Positions 44,070 through 52,750 are shown, numbered from the stretch's first letter. The stretch is DNA of 64,000 nucleotides from Brevibacillus_H sp049846925 (GCF_049846925.1 NZ_JBNCMT010000005.1:143372-207371); one strand, 5' to 3'. The notes: generated by a model not told the origin, from the letters alone. Made by a program: numbers and translations.

Positions 44070-45218
44070 CTACACCCCCTCGTCGAACTGTACGTAGTCT
44101 TTGCGAAGTGGATGGCCTTCCCAATCATCTGACAGCATAATTCGACGCAAATCACTATGTCCCGGGAAATTAATTCCAAGAAGATCGTATGTTTCCCGCT
44201 CGTTGTAATTCGCACCAGCCCAAATATCCATTACAGACGCAACTGAAGGCTTCTCACGATTTGTTTTTACTTTAACAGCAATACTTTGTCGGTTTTTGTA
44301 AGAATACAAATGATAGTAAACTTCCATATGATTCTCATAATCGACACCATGAAGATTCGATAAATATTCAAAATGAAGGCCAGCATCTTCTTTAAGCAGT
44401 TTGGCAACATCACGTAAACGTTCATTCTTTACAATGATCGTTGGTACGTCCTTCCCTAACTCATTAATGTAAGAAGCTTCGAGTACATCTTCACCTAATG
44501 TGGAAGTGATTACTTTCACATACTTATCCAAAAACGGCTGATTTTTAGAAGGTGCTTTCGGTGCTGCAGCTTCTGCTTCTCCTTCAGTACCTGCCGCTTT
44601 GGCTTTCGCTGCTGCGGCGGCTGCTGCCTTAGCCTTTGCTGCTGCTGCGGCCTTAGCTTTATCATCGTCCCCAGCCGACTCACCACCAGCACTAGCCTTT
44701 GCTTTTGCGGCTGCAGCGGCTGCTGCTTTGGCTTTTGCTGCTGCGGCTGCTTTCGCCTTCGCATCAGCGTCATCTCCGCCTGCTTCAGTTTCTGCTCCAC
44801 CTTCTGCCTGCGCTGCTTTGGCTTTTGCCGCTGCTGCCGCTGCGGCTGCTGCCTTTGCTTTCGCTGCTGCGGCTGCTTTCGCCTTCGCATCAGCGTCATC
44901 TCCGCCTGCTTCAGTTGCTGCTCCGCCTTCTGCCTGCGCTGCTTTGGCCTTTGCCGCTGCTGCAGCTGCGGCTGCTGCCTTTGCTTTCGCTGCTGCGGCC
45001 GCTTTCGCCTTCGCATCAGCGTCATTGCCACTTGCTGCAACTACTTGCTCTTCTTGTTTTGGAGCTTCTTGTGGTGGAGTCTCTTGTTTTGGAGCGCTTT
45101 CAACTGCTGCTCCTTGACCTTGTTCTTTTAACTTTTTCATCTCTTCAGCCTTTGCTTTGGCTGCTGCCGCTGCGGCTGCTTTTTCCTCTGGAGTAGGCTT
45201 GCGCTTTTCCTCACTCAT
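44070..45218 (-). CDS. nuoC: NADH-quinone oxidoreductase (complex I) subunit C with a repeat-expanded Ala/Lys-rich N-terminus
   Basis: The normal NuoC domain (30 kDa type) is residues 227-382, with VKVKTNREKPSVASVMDIW then YNERETYDLLGINFPGHSDL and RRIMLSDDWEGHPLRKDYVQ. Ahead of it are 226 extra residues, almost all Ala, Lys, Glu, Asp, Gly and Gln. They include two 42-residue units that are nearly identical (66-107 and 108-149) and two shorter degenerate units (150-185 and 186-207). The extension has no signal peptide or membrane segment. Bacillus NuoC proteins often carry a charged Ala-rich N-terminal extension; the length and tandem nature here are unusual. ATG overlaps the nuoB stop. The catalytic role in complex I is not in doubt. 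Confidence 0.92.
   Translation of the reverse strand: MSEEKRKPTPEEKAAAAAAAKAKAEEMKKLKEQGQGAAVESAPKQETPPQEAPKQEEQVVAASGNDADAKAKAAAAAKAKAAAAAAAAAKAKAAQAEGGAATEAGGDDADAKAKAAAAAKAKAAAAAAAAAKAKAAQAEGGAETEAGGDDADAKAKAAAAAKAKAAAAAAAKAKASAGGESAGDDDKAKAAAAAKAKAAAAAAAKAKAAGTEGEAEAAAPKAPSKNQPFLDKYVKVITSTLGEDVLEASYINELGKDVPTIIVKNERLRDVAKLLKEDAGLHFEYLSNLHGVDYENHMEVYYHLYSYKNRQSIAVKVKTNREKPSVASVMDIWAGANYNERETYDLLGINFPGHSDLRRIMLSDDWEGHPLRKDYVQFDEGV
44598..45023. repeat. Tandem repeat within nuoC (126-bp units)
   Basis: Two adjacent 126-bp units (45023-44898 and 44897-44772), nearly identical in DNA, are followed by two shorter related units. Each encodes D-A-D-A-K-A-K, then Ala-runs broken by K-A-K, then an A-Q-A-E-G-G-A-x-T-E-A-G-G hinge. 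All unit lengths keep the reading frame. The GC-rich GCN codons also leave misleading open frames on both strands. Confidence 0.85.
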
Positions 45219-45733
45219 TGACTGGTCACCTTCTTCCCAGTCTTCGCTTCATAACGAATCTTCTCTTGCAATTTATTAATTCCATAAATAAGTGCAACCG
45301 GACTTGGTGGACAGCCCGGAATGTAAACATCTACAGGTACGATTTGGTCAACACCTTTTACGACGCTGTAAGATTTGACATAAGGACCACCCGCTGTTGC
45401 ACAAACACCCATTGCAACAACCCACTTCGGTTCAGGCATTTGATCGTACAATCTGCGCAACAAAGGCGCCATTTTTTTCGTAACAGTTCCTGCAACGATC
45501 ATTACGTCTGCATGACGTGGCGAAGCACGGAAAATAACCCCGAAACGGTCAAAGTCATAATGAGAGCCACCTGTTGCCATCATTTCAATCGCACAGCAAG
45601 CCAAGCCGAACGATAATGGCCACATAGAGTTACTGCGTACCCAGCCTTTAAGCGTTTCCACACTTGTAAACAGGACATTACGATTCAATTCTTCCTGCAG
45701 TTCAGGCGCAATTTTGGTAAGATCTAGCTCCAT
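45215..45733 (-). CDS. nuoB: NADH-quinone oxidoreductase (complex I) subunit B
   Basis: A 172-residue subunit that carries the terminal cluster N2, the electron donor to quinone. The four ligand cysteines are in GLACCAIEMM (the tandem pair), GVCATAGGPY and PGCPPSP. The start chosen is the ATG after GAAGGTG, overlapping the end of nuoA by ten bases; a TTG seven codons upstream has no site. Length and motifs are standard. Confidence 0.96.
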   Translation of the reverse strand: MELDLTKIAPELQEELNRNVLFTSVETLKGWVRSNSMWPLSFGLACCAIEMMATGGSHYDFDRFGVIFRASPRHADVMIVAGTVTKKMAPLLRRLYDQMPEPKWVVAMGVCATAGGPYVKSYSVVKGVDQIVPVDVYIPGCPPSPVALIYGINKLQEKIRYEAKTGKKVTSQ

Positions 45734-46095
45734 TCTAGCACCTTCTTTCTCCAAGCATAGACTAATCCGATTGCTAGAAGCACGATAAAGATAACCATTT
45801 CAATTAAAGCAAAAAGGCCTAGCTGATTATATGCTACTGCCCATGGATAGAGAAACAATGTTTCAACATCAAAAATGACAAACAGCAGGGCGAAAATGTA
45901 ATACTTTACATTAAAACGAACCCAACTGTCACCGACTGGAATGTTACCACTTTCATAGGTGGTCTGCTTTTCTGGAGTAGGATTATTAGGTCGTACTAAA
46001 GGACCAATAATACTCACTGTAGCCACAGGAAGCAGCACACCAAGGAAGATAAAGATGGCAACAATCACATAATTGTTTGCATAGATTGCACTCAT
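45724..46095 (-). CDS. nuoA: NADH-quinone oxidoreductase (complex I) subunit A
   Basis: A 123-residue, three-helix subunit and first gene of the operon. YESGNIPVGDSWVRFNVKYY is the conserved loop at the quinone site, and FVIFDVETLFLYPWA is the second helix with its buried acidic residues. The ATG follows GGAGGGG by eight bases; ten codons upstream a TTG would start without a site. A strong sigma-A promoter lies about 45-75 bases upstream. Confidence 0.95.
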   Translation of the reverse strand: MSAIYANNYVIVAIFIFLGVLLPVATVSIIGPLVRPNNPTPEKQTTYESGNIPVGDSWVRFNVKYYIFALLFVIFDVETLFLYPWAVAYNQLGLFALIEMVIFIVLLAIGLVYAWRKKVLEWS

Positions 46096-46140
46096 CGTGA
46101 TTCCCCTCCGTTGTACTGAGTACAAGAAAATACCTACATT

Positions 46141-46169
46141 ATTATAGCAAAACCCTATACTGGTGTCTA
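46141..46169 (-). promoter_or_regulatory. Promoter of the nuo operon
   Basis: TAGACA (46169-46164), a 17-bp spacer and TATAAT (46146-46141), with TG one base ahead of the -10 (extended -10). Five of six and six of six matches make this one of the clearest sigma-A promoters in the window; the start is about 40 bases before nuoA. Confidence 0.8.
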
Positions 46170-46402
46170 ACGAAAGCCTTACTTTTGTAATAATTTCTTT
46201 CTCTTTCCTCTTGACAAATTGTCTAAAAACTTACGGAACTATTGTCCCATCGCTTTTACACAATTAATCAAGTTTTTACTGTTAATTTGTAGTTAACTCA
46301 TTTTTCCGCTTTCTTCTAGGATTATCATGTGTTTTTTTGTGACTTCAAACACAATAAACTTTACGTTTTCATAGATTATTTGCGCTTGTAATTAATGGAA
46401 AT

Positions 46403-46436
46403 AAAAAAAGGGGGCAAGATTTACTCTCACCCCTTA
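46403..46436 (-). terminator. Terminator after the first InhA-type gene
   Basis: Minus strand: AAGGGG plus TGAGA paired with TCTTG plus CCCCTT (one bulged C, five-base loop), followed by TTTTTTTATTT. Confidence 0.75.
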
Positions 46437-46442
46437 CATTTA

Positions 46443-48692
46443 TTATTTTTTCTTGGATACTTCGATTTCTAATTGAGTTCCTTTTTGTTTTTCTTTCAAT
46501 ACTTTGATTTGGATTCCTAATTGTTGAAGAATTTTACCTACATCTTCAATTCCTGGCATGCTGTAATCATTCTTATCGTAGAATACAGCTTCACCAGGAA
46601 GCGGATCATAATTCAACGTACCGTAGATGAAATCGATGTTAATTCCAGAAGTCTCATGGAGACCAAATGCTGCGTCATTTACCAGGTAACGATCGGTAGC
46701 TGGTGTACTTTGATCACCATTCCAATAACGTGCTTCTTGGTGAGCATCAACTACACCAATAAAGCCTTCGCCCGGATGCTCATTCGTGTTGTTATCAGCA
46801 GTCTTACCGTAACGTCCATCATAGTACCAAACTACCATACCTGGATCATAAGCAAAGAATGTCATGTTACGGTTATAGTTTGCTAAACCTTTATCTACAC
46901 CATTATGTGTACGATATTCAACTAGGTAGTAAGCAGGAAGCATTTGACCAGTTCCGTCAAAGTGAGTAAAGCCATCCAATTCAAACTGGAGTTCTCCTTC
47001 AGCGTCATCTTCGAATACTACTTTTCCATCAGCTTCGACAACATAATTGTCAGAATAGAAACCGTCTAGCGCCAAGCCACCATCAGTTACATAGTTAAAT
47101 TCCAATTTAATTTTCTTTCCTGCAAATTCAGAAAGATCTACTTCTTCTTTCACACTGCCTTTAGTATCATCATCCCATGTTTTGAATTCTTTCTTGAGAT
47201 AATCACCTGTAGTAGCGTCAAGGATGTGAAGATACAAGTAATCGTAATCTGTTTCAATTTGTCTCCAAGCATCAAAGCTCAATTTAACTTCTTTTGCACC
47301 TGTTAAATCGATTTCTTTAGAGGTCATGCTTGTATTCAGATCGTCACCTTTGTCAGAGAAGTAGGAATAGTCTCCATCCAAAGGACCGATCGGTGCTTTG
47401 GATTCTACATCTGGAAGATTGATCTTTAATACTTTATCTTTAGGATCCATGCTTACGCCTTCTTCAAGCGTAAATTTGCGTTTTGAATTGATTTTATCAT
47501 GATCGATAACACGTGGCTTCAGCCAGTTACCGCCATAGCGAGCTTGTAATTCAAGTTTACTCCACGGATCAAATGCTGTTGGTTCAGTTCCTAAGATTAC
47601 GCCATTCCAACTACCTGAAGACATGATTGACCAAGAACCGACCGGAGAACCTTGTCCACCACTAATTGTGTCATACAAGTCAGGAATACCCAAATTATGA
47701 CCGTATTCATGAGCGAATACACCCACAGCTCCATCTTCAGGTTGAATCATGTAGTCGTACGCTTTAAGGCTTGTTCCTGGAATTGCCGTTGGTCTCTTCA
47801 ACGTCCAACGATGTGACCAAATAGTTTCGGGAGCCGCACCTGCTTCTTCACCAAGACCAGAGTGAACTAGCATGAGGTTATCCAACATACCATCTGGTTC
47901 CATTACATTTCCATCGCCATCGATATCGTATGGATCACGTTGGTCATATTTGTCTTCTTTTCCCTTAATGGATTGTCCAACCGTTTCAAGTGTCTCAATT
48001 ACAAGATCACGAGGTGCTTTATCTTTGGATTCTCCCTCATGTGCCCCATAGTAAGCAGCTTCTTTTGAAGCCTTAATCCAAGGGGTAACAACACCGTCAA
48101 CACTCCAAGTACCACCGGATTGTTGATAGTAGTATTGAGCCATCGTGATCAAATCTACTCCCTCAGGAGTACGGTATCCATATGGATTGAAAAGCATATT
48201 CTCATAATGCTCTTGGCTGAAATCTTCTGTCCAAAGACTATCTTCTTCTCTAGTAATATTGTTATGTTCAACATCTGGGAATTCGATCAATGCCATAACA
48301 ATGTTGTCTTTGTGAGTGTTTCTGAATTTAGCTTCTTTGGAGTTTTCAGTCATAGCATTAGCTTTTTTGCTAACTTTGGAATCAGTATTTAATTTCGTTT
48401 TTTCAGCTTTTTTACCGAAGCTAGAAGAAGTATCGATTCCGTGTGGAACTTCACCTTTCGACACATATTTATTAACTGCTTTTTCAATTTCTTCTGGAGA
48501 AGCGTCCTCATCGATAATACCCTGCTTCATTAAATTCTTAGCAAGGCGTTCAAAATTTACAATAGCCCAATCAATGTGGTTTTCCTGTTCTTGCTTTTTG
48601 CTTTTTGCATCTGTAGCAAGCGGAGCACCTACTACCGCAGTTAGCACAAGAGCTGATGACAAAAGCCCTGCCATTACTTTGTTAATTTTCAA
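46443..48692 (-). CDS. Immune inhibitor A-type M6 metalloprotease (first copy)
   Basis: About 749 residues, secreted. The signal peptide ends near TDA-KSKK. An N-terminal propeptide (to about residue 120) is followed by the M6 catalytic domain with VFAHEYGHNLGIPDLYDT: zinc histidines at about 328 and 332, the catalytic Glu between, and Asp as third-ligand position (HExxHxxGxxD). YDIDGDGNVMEPDGMLDN, just upstream, is a calcium-type loop. The C-terminal part holds MAM/Ig-like modules. InhA proteases cleave host antimicrobial and blood proteins in B. cereus. The start proposed is TTG, eight bases after AAAGGA; an ATG overlaps that site. Terminator follows. It is a close paralogue of the next gene, with long identical stretches. 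Confidence 0.9.
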   Translation of the reverse strand: MKINKVMAGLLSSALVLTAVVGAPLATDAKSKKQEQENHIDWAIVNFERLAKNLMKQGIIDEDASPEEIEKAVNKYVSKGEVPHGIDTSSSFGKKAEKTKLNTDSKVSKKANAMTENSKEAKFRNTHKDNIVMALIEFPDVEHNNITREEDSLWTEDFSQEHYENMLFNPYGYRTPEGVDLITMAQYYYQQSGGTWSVDGVVTPWIKASKEAAYYGAHEGESKDKAPRDLVIETLETVGQSIKGKEDKYDQRDPYDIDGDGNVMEPDGMLDNLMLVHSGLGEEAGAAPETIWSHRWTLKRPTAIPGTSLKAYDYMIQPEDGAVGVFAHEYGHNLGIPDLYDTISGGQGSPVGSWSIMSSGSWNGVILGTEPTAFDPWSKLELQARYGGNWLKPRVIDHDKINSKRKFTLEEGVSMDPKDKVLKINLPDVESKAPIGPLDGDYSYFSDKGDDLNTSMTSKEIDLTGAKEVKLSFDAWRQIETDYDYLYLHILDATTGDYLKKEFKTWDDDTKGSVKEEVDLSEFAGKKIKLEFNYVTDGGLALDGFYSDNYVVEADGKVVFEDDAEGELQFELDGFTHFDGTGQMLPAYYLVEYRTHNGVDKGLANYNRNMTFFAYDPGMVVWYYDGRYGKTADNNTNEHPGEGFIGVVDAHQEARYWNGDQSTPATDRYLVNDAAFGLHETSGINIDFIYGTLNYDPLPGEAVFYDKNDYSMPGIEDVGKILQQLGIQIKVLKEKQKGTQLEIEVSKKK

Positions 48693-48772
48693 ATTGACCA
48701 TCCTTTCTTTATGTACATTTACAACCCGATTAAGAGATGACCAAACAACAGAAATTATCAAATAAACCAGAT

Positions 48773-48801
48773 ATATGAGATATTTTCTATTATTTAGTCA
48801 A
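48773..48801 (-). promoter_or_regulatory. Promoter candidate of the first InhA-type gene
   Basis: TTGACT (48801-48796), 17 bp, TCATAT (48778-48773). The -35 is good; the -10 is weak. Confidence 0.4.
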
Positions 48802-49090
48802 TTCCTAATATAGTGTAAATATTTTCTACCTTTTTCCACAAATTCCTTCATTCTTTTTAAAAAAAATTTACAAAAAAAATCTCTTTTCTGCATTAAAAAA
48901 TGTTATTTTCTTGTATTCAATCAATAACGGGAAGGAATTCGAGAGAAATACACTATAATACATTTGTTTATAGAATTAATTAATTCTTTATTTTTTGTAA
49001 AATTCCTTCTCGTATTTAAAAAAAATTTAATAAACAAATATTTTTTATTCTATATTATAATCAGAACTTTCGCAAATATCCAGAAAAAGA

Positions 49091-49112
49091 AAGGAGCTAC
49101 TCCCTTAGCTCC
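49091..49112 (-). terminator. Terminator after the second InhA-type gene
   Basis: An eight-bp stem (AGGAGCTA / TAGCTCCT, six-base loop) followed by TTCTTTTTC. A third copy of AGGAGCTA at 49132-49125 could form an alternative, longer hairpin with the same right arm. Confidence 0.7.
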
Positions 49113-49144
49113 TCGCTTCAGGAATAGCTCCTATTGATTGTTAA

Positions 49145-51406
49145 TTAGTCGTTTTCTCTCGACAATTCAAATTGTACTTTCTTACCACCGTTCATTTCCT
49201 TCAATACATTGATACGGATACCCAACTGTTGGAGAATTTTACCTACATCTTCTGCACCAGGCATAGAGTAGTCGTTTCGATCGTAAAATTCAGATACACC
49301 TGGGAGGCTGCCGTAGTTCAACGTTCCGTTAATGAAGTCGATGTTGATACCAGATGTATCTTTCAAACCAAACGCTGCGTCATTGACTTGGTAACGGTCA
49401 CCAGCCGGTTGGCTAGGATCTCCATTCCAGTAACGAACATCCTGATGTGCATCGACTACGCCGATGAAGCCTTCACCTGGATGGTTGCCCGTGTGGTTGT
49501 CTGAGGTTTTGCCATAACGGCCATCATAGTACCATACAACCAAACCTGGATCATAAGCAAAGAATGTCATGTTGCGGTTGTAGTTTGCCAAGCCTTTGTC
49601 CATACCGTTTTGAGTACGCCATTCAACCAGGTAGTATGCAGGAAGCATTTGACCTGTACCATCGAAGTGAATGAAGCCGTCAAGATCAAACTTCGGCTCT
49701 TCAGCATTATCTTCAAACACTACATTGCCATCAGCTTCAACAACATAATTGTCGGAATAGAATCCGTCTGGAGCCAATCCGCCATCTGTTACATAATTGA
49801 ATTCAAGCTTGATTTTATTTCCTGCGAATTCAGAAAGGTCGATGTTTTCTTTAACCCAACCTTCTGTCACGTCATCCCAAACTTTGAATTCCTTCTTGAG
49901 GTAATCACCTGAATTTGCATCGATGATGTTGAGGTAGAGGTAATCGTAACCTGCCTCGATCTGTCTCCATGCATCGTAGGAGAGAGTTACACTGGATGCA
50001 CCTGCCAAATCAATCTCAGGAGAAGTCATTTTGGTATTGAGATCGTCACCTTTGTCTGAGAAGTAAGAGTAATTTCCTTCATATGGTTGAACTGGTGGTT
50101 TTGCCTCAACGTCTGGTAATGTGATTTTCAATGATTTACCTTCTGCACCGAAGCTTGCTCCTTCATTGAGGGTTATTTTCTTCGCATTCTTGATATCTTT
50201 ATAATCGATTACCTCTGGTGCTAACCAGTTTCCGCCAAAGCGGGCTTGTAACTCCAGTTTGCTCCATGGATCGAACGCCGTAGGTTCGGTTCCAAGAATG
50301 ACACCGTTCCAGCTACCAGAGGACATGATTGACCAGGAACCAACTGGGGAACCAAGTCCTTGACGAGTTGTATCGTACAAATCTGGTAGACCTAAGTTAT
50401 GGCCATACTCATGTGCGAATACCCCGACTGCGCCATCTTCCGGTTGAACCATGTAATCATATGCTTTCAAGCTTGTTCCTGGAATCGCCGTAGGTTTCTT
50501 CAGTGTCCAGCGATGTGACCAGATCGCATTTGGACGCTCACCTGTCTCTTCACCAATACCGGAATGCACCAGCATCAGGTTGTCGAGCATTCCGTCTGGC
50601 TCCATTACGTTGCCGTCACCGTCAATATCATATGGGTCACGTTTGTCGTAGTCACTTTCTTTACCTGCAATGGATTGACCAACTGTCTCCAATGTCTCAA
50701 GTACAAGGTCTCTAGGTGCTTTGTCGTTGTCGTTTTCATCATTTCCGCCGTAGTATTCTTCGTTATTTTGTGCAGTAATCCAAGGTGTTACCACACCGCC
50801 CACAGACCAGGTTCCGCCTGACTGGTCATGGTAGTATTGCTTCATGGTTGTAAGTGTATCCCCTTCAGGAGTTGTGTACTCTTTTGAGTTGAACAGCATT
50901 TTCTCATAATGTTCTTGGCTAAAATCAGCAGTCCAGAGAGCATCTGGCGTTTCTGGAATTGTATTATGAGCCAAATCAGGGAACTCGATCAAAGCCATGA
51001 CGATATTGTCATTATGGTTTTGACGAGACTTGGAGCTTTTCTTGTCAGCATCAATTTGGTTTGCTTTTTTGCTAGCTTTTGCATCGGCTTTGGCTTTGGT
51101 TTTGGCTGCCTTTTGACCGAAGCTGTTGGATGTATCAATTCCATGTGGAATATTGCGTTTCTCGATGTATTTGGCAACTTCTCTCTCAATTTCTTCGGGA
51201 GTAGCGTCTTCATCGATGATTCCTTGATCAATCAGGTTTTTGGCCAATCGATCAAAATTGATTACTCCCCAATCAATATACTTTCCTTGCTCTTGCTCTT
51301 GCTTTTCTTTTTTGCTCTTTGCATCTGTTGCAATTGGTGCCCCTACAACTGCAGTCAAAACGAGAGCAGAAGATAAGAGACCTGCCATGACCTTACCGAT
51401 TCTCAA
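49145..51406 (-). CDS. Immune inhibitor A-type M6 metalloprotease (second copy)
   Basis: About 753 residues, secreted, with the same layout as its neighbour. The signal segment VMAGLLSSALVLTAVVGAP is nearly identical in both. A propeptide region follows, then the M6 core with HEYGHNLGLPDLYDT, the calcium-type loop DIDGDGNVMEPDGMLDN, and a C-terminal MAM-like region. Both genes share AAAGGATGGT-C followed by an in-frame TTG eight to nine bases on; I take this TTG as the start, although an ATG six codons upstream is possible. It has its own terminator. A tandem duplication with later divergence is the simplest explanation. Confidence 0.9.
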   Translation of the reverse strand: MRIGKVMAGLLSSALVLTAVVGAPIATDAKSKKEKQEQEQGKYIDWGVINFDRLAKNLIDQGIIDEDATPEEIEREVAKYIEKRNIPHGIDTSNSFGQKAAKTKAKADAKASKKANQIDADKKSSKSRQNHNDNIVMALIEFPDLAHNTIPETPDALWTADFSQEHYEKMLFNSKEYTTPEGDTLTTMKQYYHDQSGGTWSVGGVVTPWITAQNNEEYYGGNDENDNDKAPRDLVLETLETVGQSIAGKESDYDKRDPYDIDGDGNVMEPDGMLDNLMLVHSGIGEETGERPNAIWSHRWTLKKPTAIPGTSLKAYDYMVQPEDGAVGVFAHEYGHNLGLPDLYDTTRQGLGSPVGSWSIMSSGSWNGVILGTEPTAFDPWSKLELQARFGGNWLAPEVIDYKDIKNAKKITLNEGASFGAEGKSLKITLPDVEAKPPVQPYEGNYSYFSDKGDDLNTKMTSPEIDLAGASSVTLSYDAWRQIEAGYDYLYLNIIDANSGDYLKKEFKVWDDVTEGWVKENIDLSEFAGNKIKLEFNYVTDGGLAPDGFYSDNYVVEADGNVVFEDNAEEPKFDLDGFIHFDGTGQMLPAYYLVEWRTQNGMDKGLANYNRNMTFFAYDPGLVVWYYDGRYGKTSDNHTGNHPGEGFIGVVDAHQDVRYWNGDPSQPAGDRYQVNDAAFGLKDTSGINIDFINGTLNYGSLPGVSEFYDRNDYSMPGAEDVGKILQQLGIRINVLKEMNGGKKVQFELSREND

Positions 51407-51761
51407 TTTGAACCATCCTTTCATTATCGCAATATTCAGTCACTAAACTTGCTTTAAACCTAGGGATATCATTGAATCAACTTCATAAGAGCAGGTATCC
51501 CCCTATGAGCAAGCCAAGTCTAGTCTGACTGTTGTAAATATATACCAAACCAATCGAAAAAATCCCTCTTTTTGTGCTATTTTTTTTAATTACAAAAAAA
51601 TATTTTATTAGACAGAATCTCGTAATCTTTTCATCGTATTTCCACCATTTTTTGTATATTGCGACAGCTAGTATCATTTTGTCTAAATTAAAGACAAAAA
51701 ACGAGGAGAACATTCTCCTCGTTTTTTAAGCTTTTCACATAAAATTTTCGTAATTCTACAT
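51407..51761 (-). other. Intergenic region upstream of the second InhA-type gene
   Basis: 355 AT-rich bases. The near end should hold the promoter of the second metalloprotease gene, but no box pair is convincing. The far end is the terminator of the next gene. No small gene is supported. Confidence 0.5.
51696..51727. terminator. Terminator after the 247-residue gene
   Basis: A perfect 15-bp stem (AAAAAACGAGGAGAA and its complement, two-base loop), which gives a T-run on either strand. It ends the unrecognised gene whose stop is at 51762. Confidence 0.85.
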
Positions 51762-52505
51762 TTATTGTACGGCTTGCGGGTCTTTATTCCCCAAGAAATC
51801 TTCATAGATTCGTTCCCACACAACATTGATTTCCATCTTTTCGTTATCAGGAATCTGTTGAATGTTATCAATTGGGTCTTTCAAATATGGTACCAGTTTA
51901 ATCATTACTTCTAGCAACAGCGCATCATTAACTTGAAGCATTTCCTTCAATTCAGCTTTCGATAAGTGGAAGACCACTTCATCGCTTTCATGAAGGGTAA
52001 GAACCAATTTGCTGAAGATCGGGTGTACCAACGTTTCAAGCTTAATCGCATGCAACGCCACCTTCTCTACATCAGATAATGTAAAGATGTCTTGTACATC
52101 TGGGAATGGGGTTACAGGGATATCCCACACCTCTCCTTTATCCAACAGAAGGCCCCACTTCATAAACAATTCAAATGCTTCTTCACGAGAAGCAGGATAT
52201 GTAAATCCGGAACGCTCGAGGAATTCACGGTGCTTTTGCAGATGCTTCTGGTAGCCTTCATAGGATTCTTCGGACTTGAAGAGAGATTTATCCAGCTCTG
52301 TAAAAGTGCCTTTCAATCCTCTGATCTCATTCAACGCTTTATTCATTTCTTCTTTTGTTTCATATTTTGAAACCACATGGCACAACCCTTGGAAAAGTAC
52401 TTTCATTTCATGAGAAAGAACACTCATCCATCCATTTGCCGTAAATCCGATCGGTGAAACTGTATCGTCATTTACTGATTTACGCAGGTCTCGAACCGTT
52501 TGCAT
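51762..52505 (-). CDS. Uncharacterised protein (possibly DUF6042-like)
   Basis: A 247-residue soluble protein, predicted mostly helical, acidic, with no signal peptide, membrane segment, enzyme motif or DNA-binding motif I can recognise. The N-terminal third has NGWMSVLSHEMKVLFQGLCH; the C-terminus is rich in Glu and Asp. It reminds me of DUF6042-type proteins of Bacilli, from memory only. The ATG has GGAG and AAGGAG upstream; an earlier ATG has none. It has its own terminator and a possible promoter, so it is a single-gene unit between the inhA-type pair and the atp operon. Confidence 0.65.
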   Translation of the reverse strand: MQTVRDLRKSVNDDTVSPIGFTANGWMSVLSHEMKVLFQGLCHVVSKYETKEEMNKALNEIRGLKGTFTELDKSLFKSEESYEGYQKHLQKHREFLERSGFTYPASREEAFELFMKWGLLLDKGEVWDIPVTPFPDVQDIFTLSDVEKVALHAIKLETLVHPIFSKLVLTLHESDEVVFHLSKAELKEMLQVNDALLLEVMIKLVPYLKDPIDNIQQIPDNEKMEINVVWERIYEDFLGNKDPQAVQ

Positions 52506-52587
52506 GACTCCACTCTCCTTGCACATTTTAACAATCATTACTTGTAAGTTTCCCCAAATAGCGAAAAACTTTCTACATATCAGATCT

Positions 52588-52618
52588 ATTATACAACTAA
52601 AAGCAGAGCAATTACCAA
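52588..52618 (-). promoter_or_regulatory. Promoter candidate of the uncharacterised gene
   Basis: A perfect TATAAT (52593-52588) with a poor -35 (TTGGTA at a 19-bp spacing), about 85 bases upstream of the start. Confidence 0.4.
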
Positions 52619-52624
52619 TGAATA

Positions 52625-52718
52625 CCCCACCCGACTGAAGCTATCGCTGATGGTCGACTAAACGCAACATCCGTGTTGCATCGTCGAAACTCGCAAGTCC
52701 TCGTCATCGTCGGGCGGG
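52625..52718. repeat. Nested inverted-repeat element between atpC and the uncharacterised gene
   Basis: Outer arms CCCACCCGAC (52626-52635) and GTCGGGCGGG (52709-52718) differ at one position. Inside, GCAACA-TCCG-TGTTGC (52664-52679) is a perfect hairpin, flanked by TCGACTAAAC and CATCGTCGAAAC. The element lies past the atp terminator and ahead of the next gene's promoter. The layout resembles small dispersed intergenic repeats (REP/MITE-like). Confidence 0.5.
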
Positions 52719-52750
52719 ATCTCAACTTATTTTTGTTTAGTCGAACCAAA

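Larger units (their letters stand above)
46096..46442 (-). other. Intergenic region between the inhA-type gene and the nuo operon
   Basis: This 347-base AT-rich stretch holds the nuo promoter and the terminator of the first metalloprotease gene. Between them (about 46170-46400) I see no gene, RNA or convincing repeat. Confidence 0.6.
48693..49144 (-). other. AT-rich intergenic region between the two InhA-type genes
   Basis: 452 bases, mostly A and T. It holds the terminator of the second copy (49091-49112) and promoter candidates for the first copy: TTGACT-17-TCATAT at 48801-48773, and further out TGGATA-17-TATAAT near 49083-49055. Nothing else recognisable. Confidence 0.5.

Noticed and set aside
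44516..45196. Overlapping open frames on both strands in the nuoC repeat
   Set aside because: Products are poly-Ala/Leu/Gln artefacts of repeated GCN codons in other frames; the nuoC frame alone gives a conserved domain at its end.
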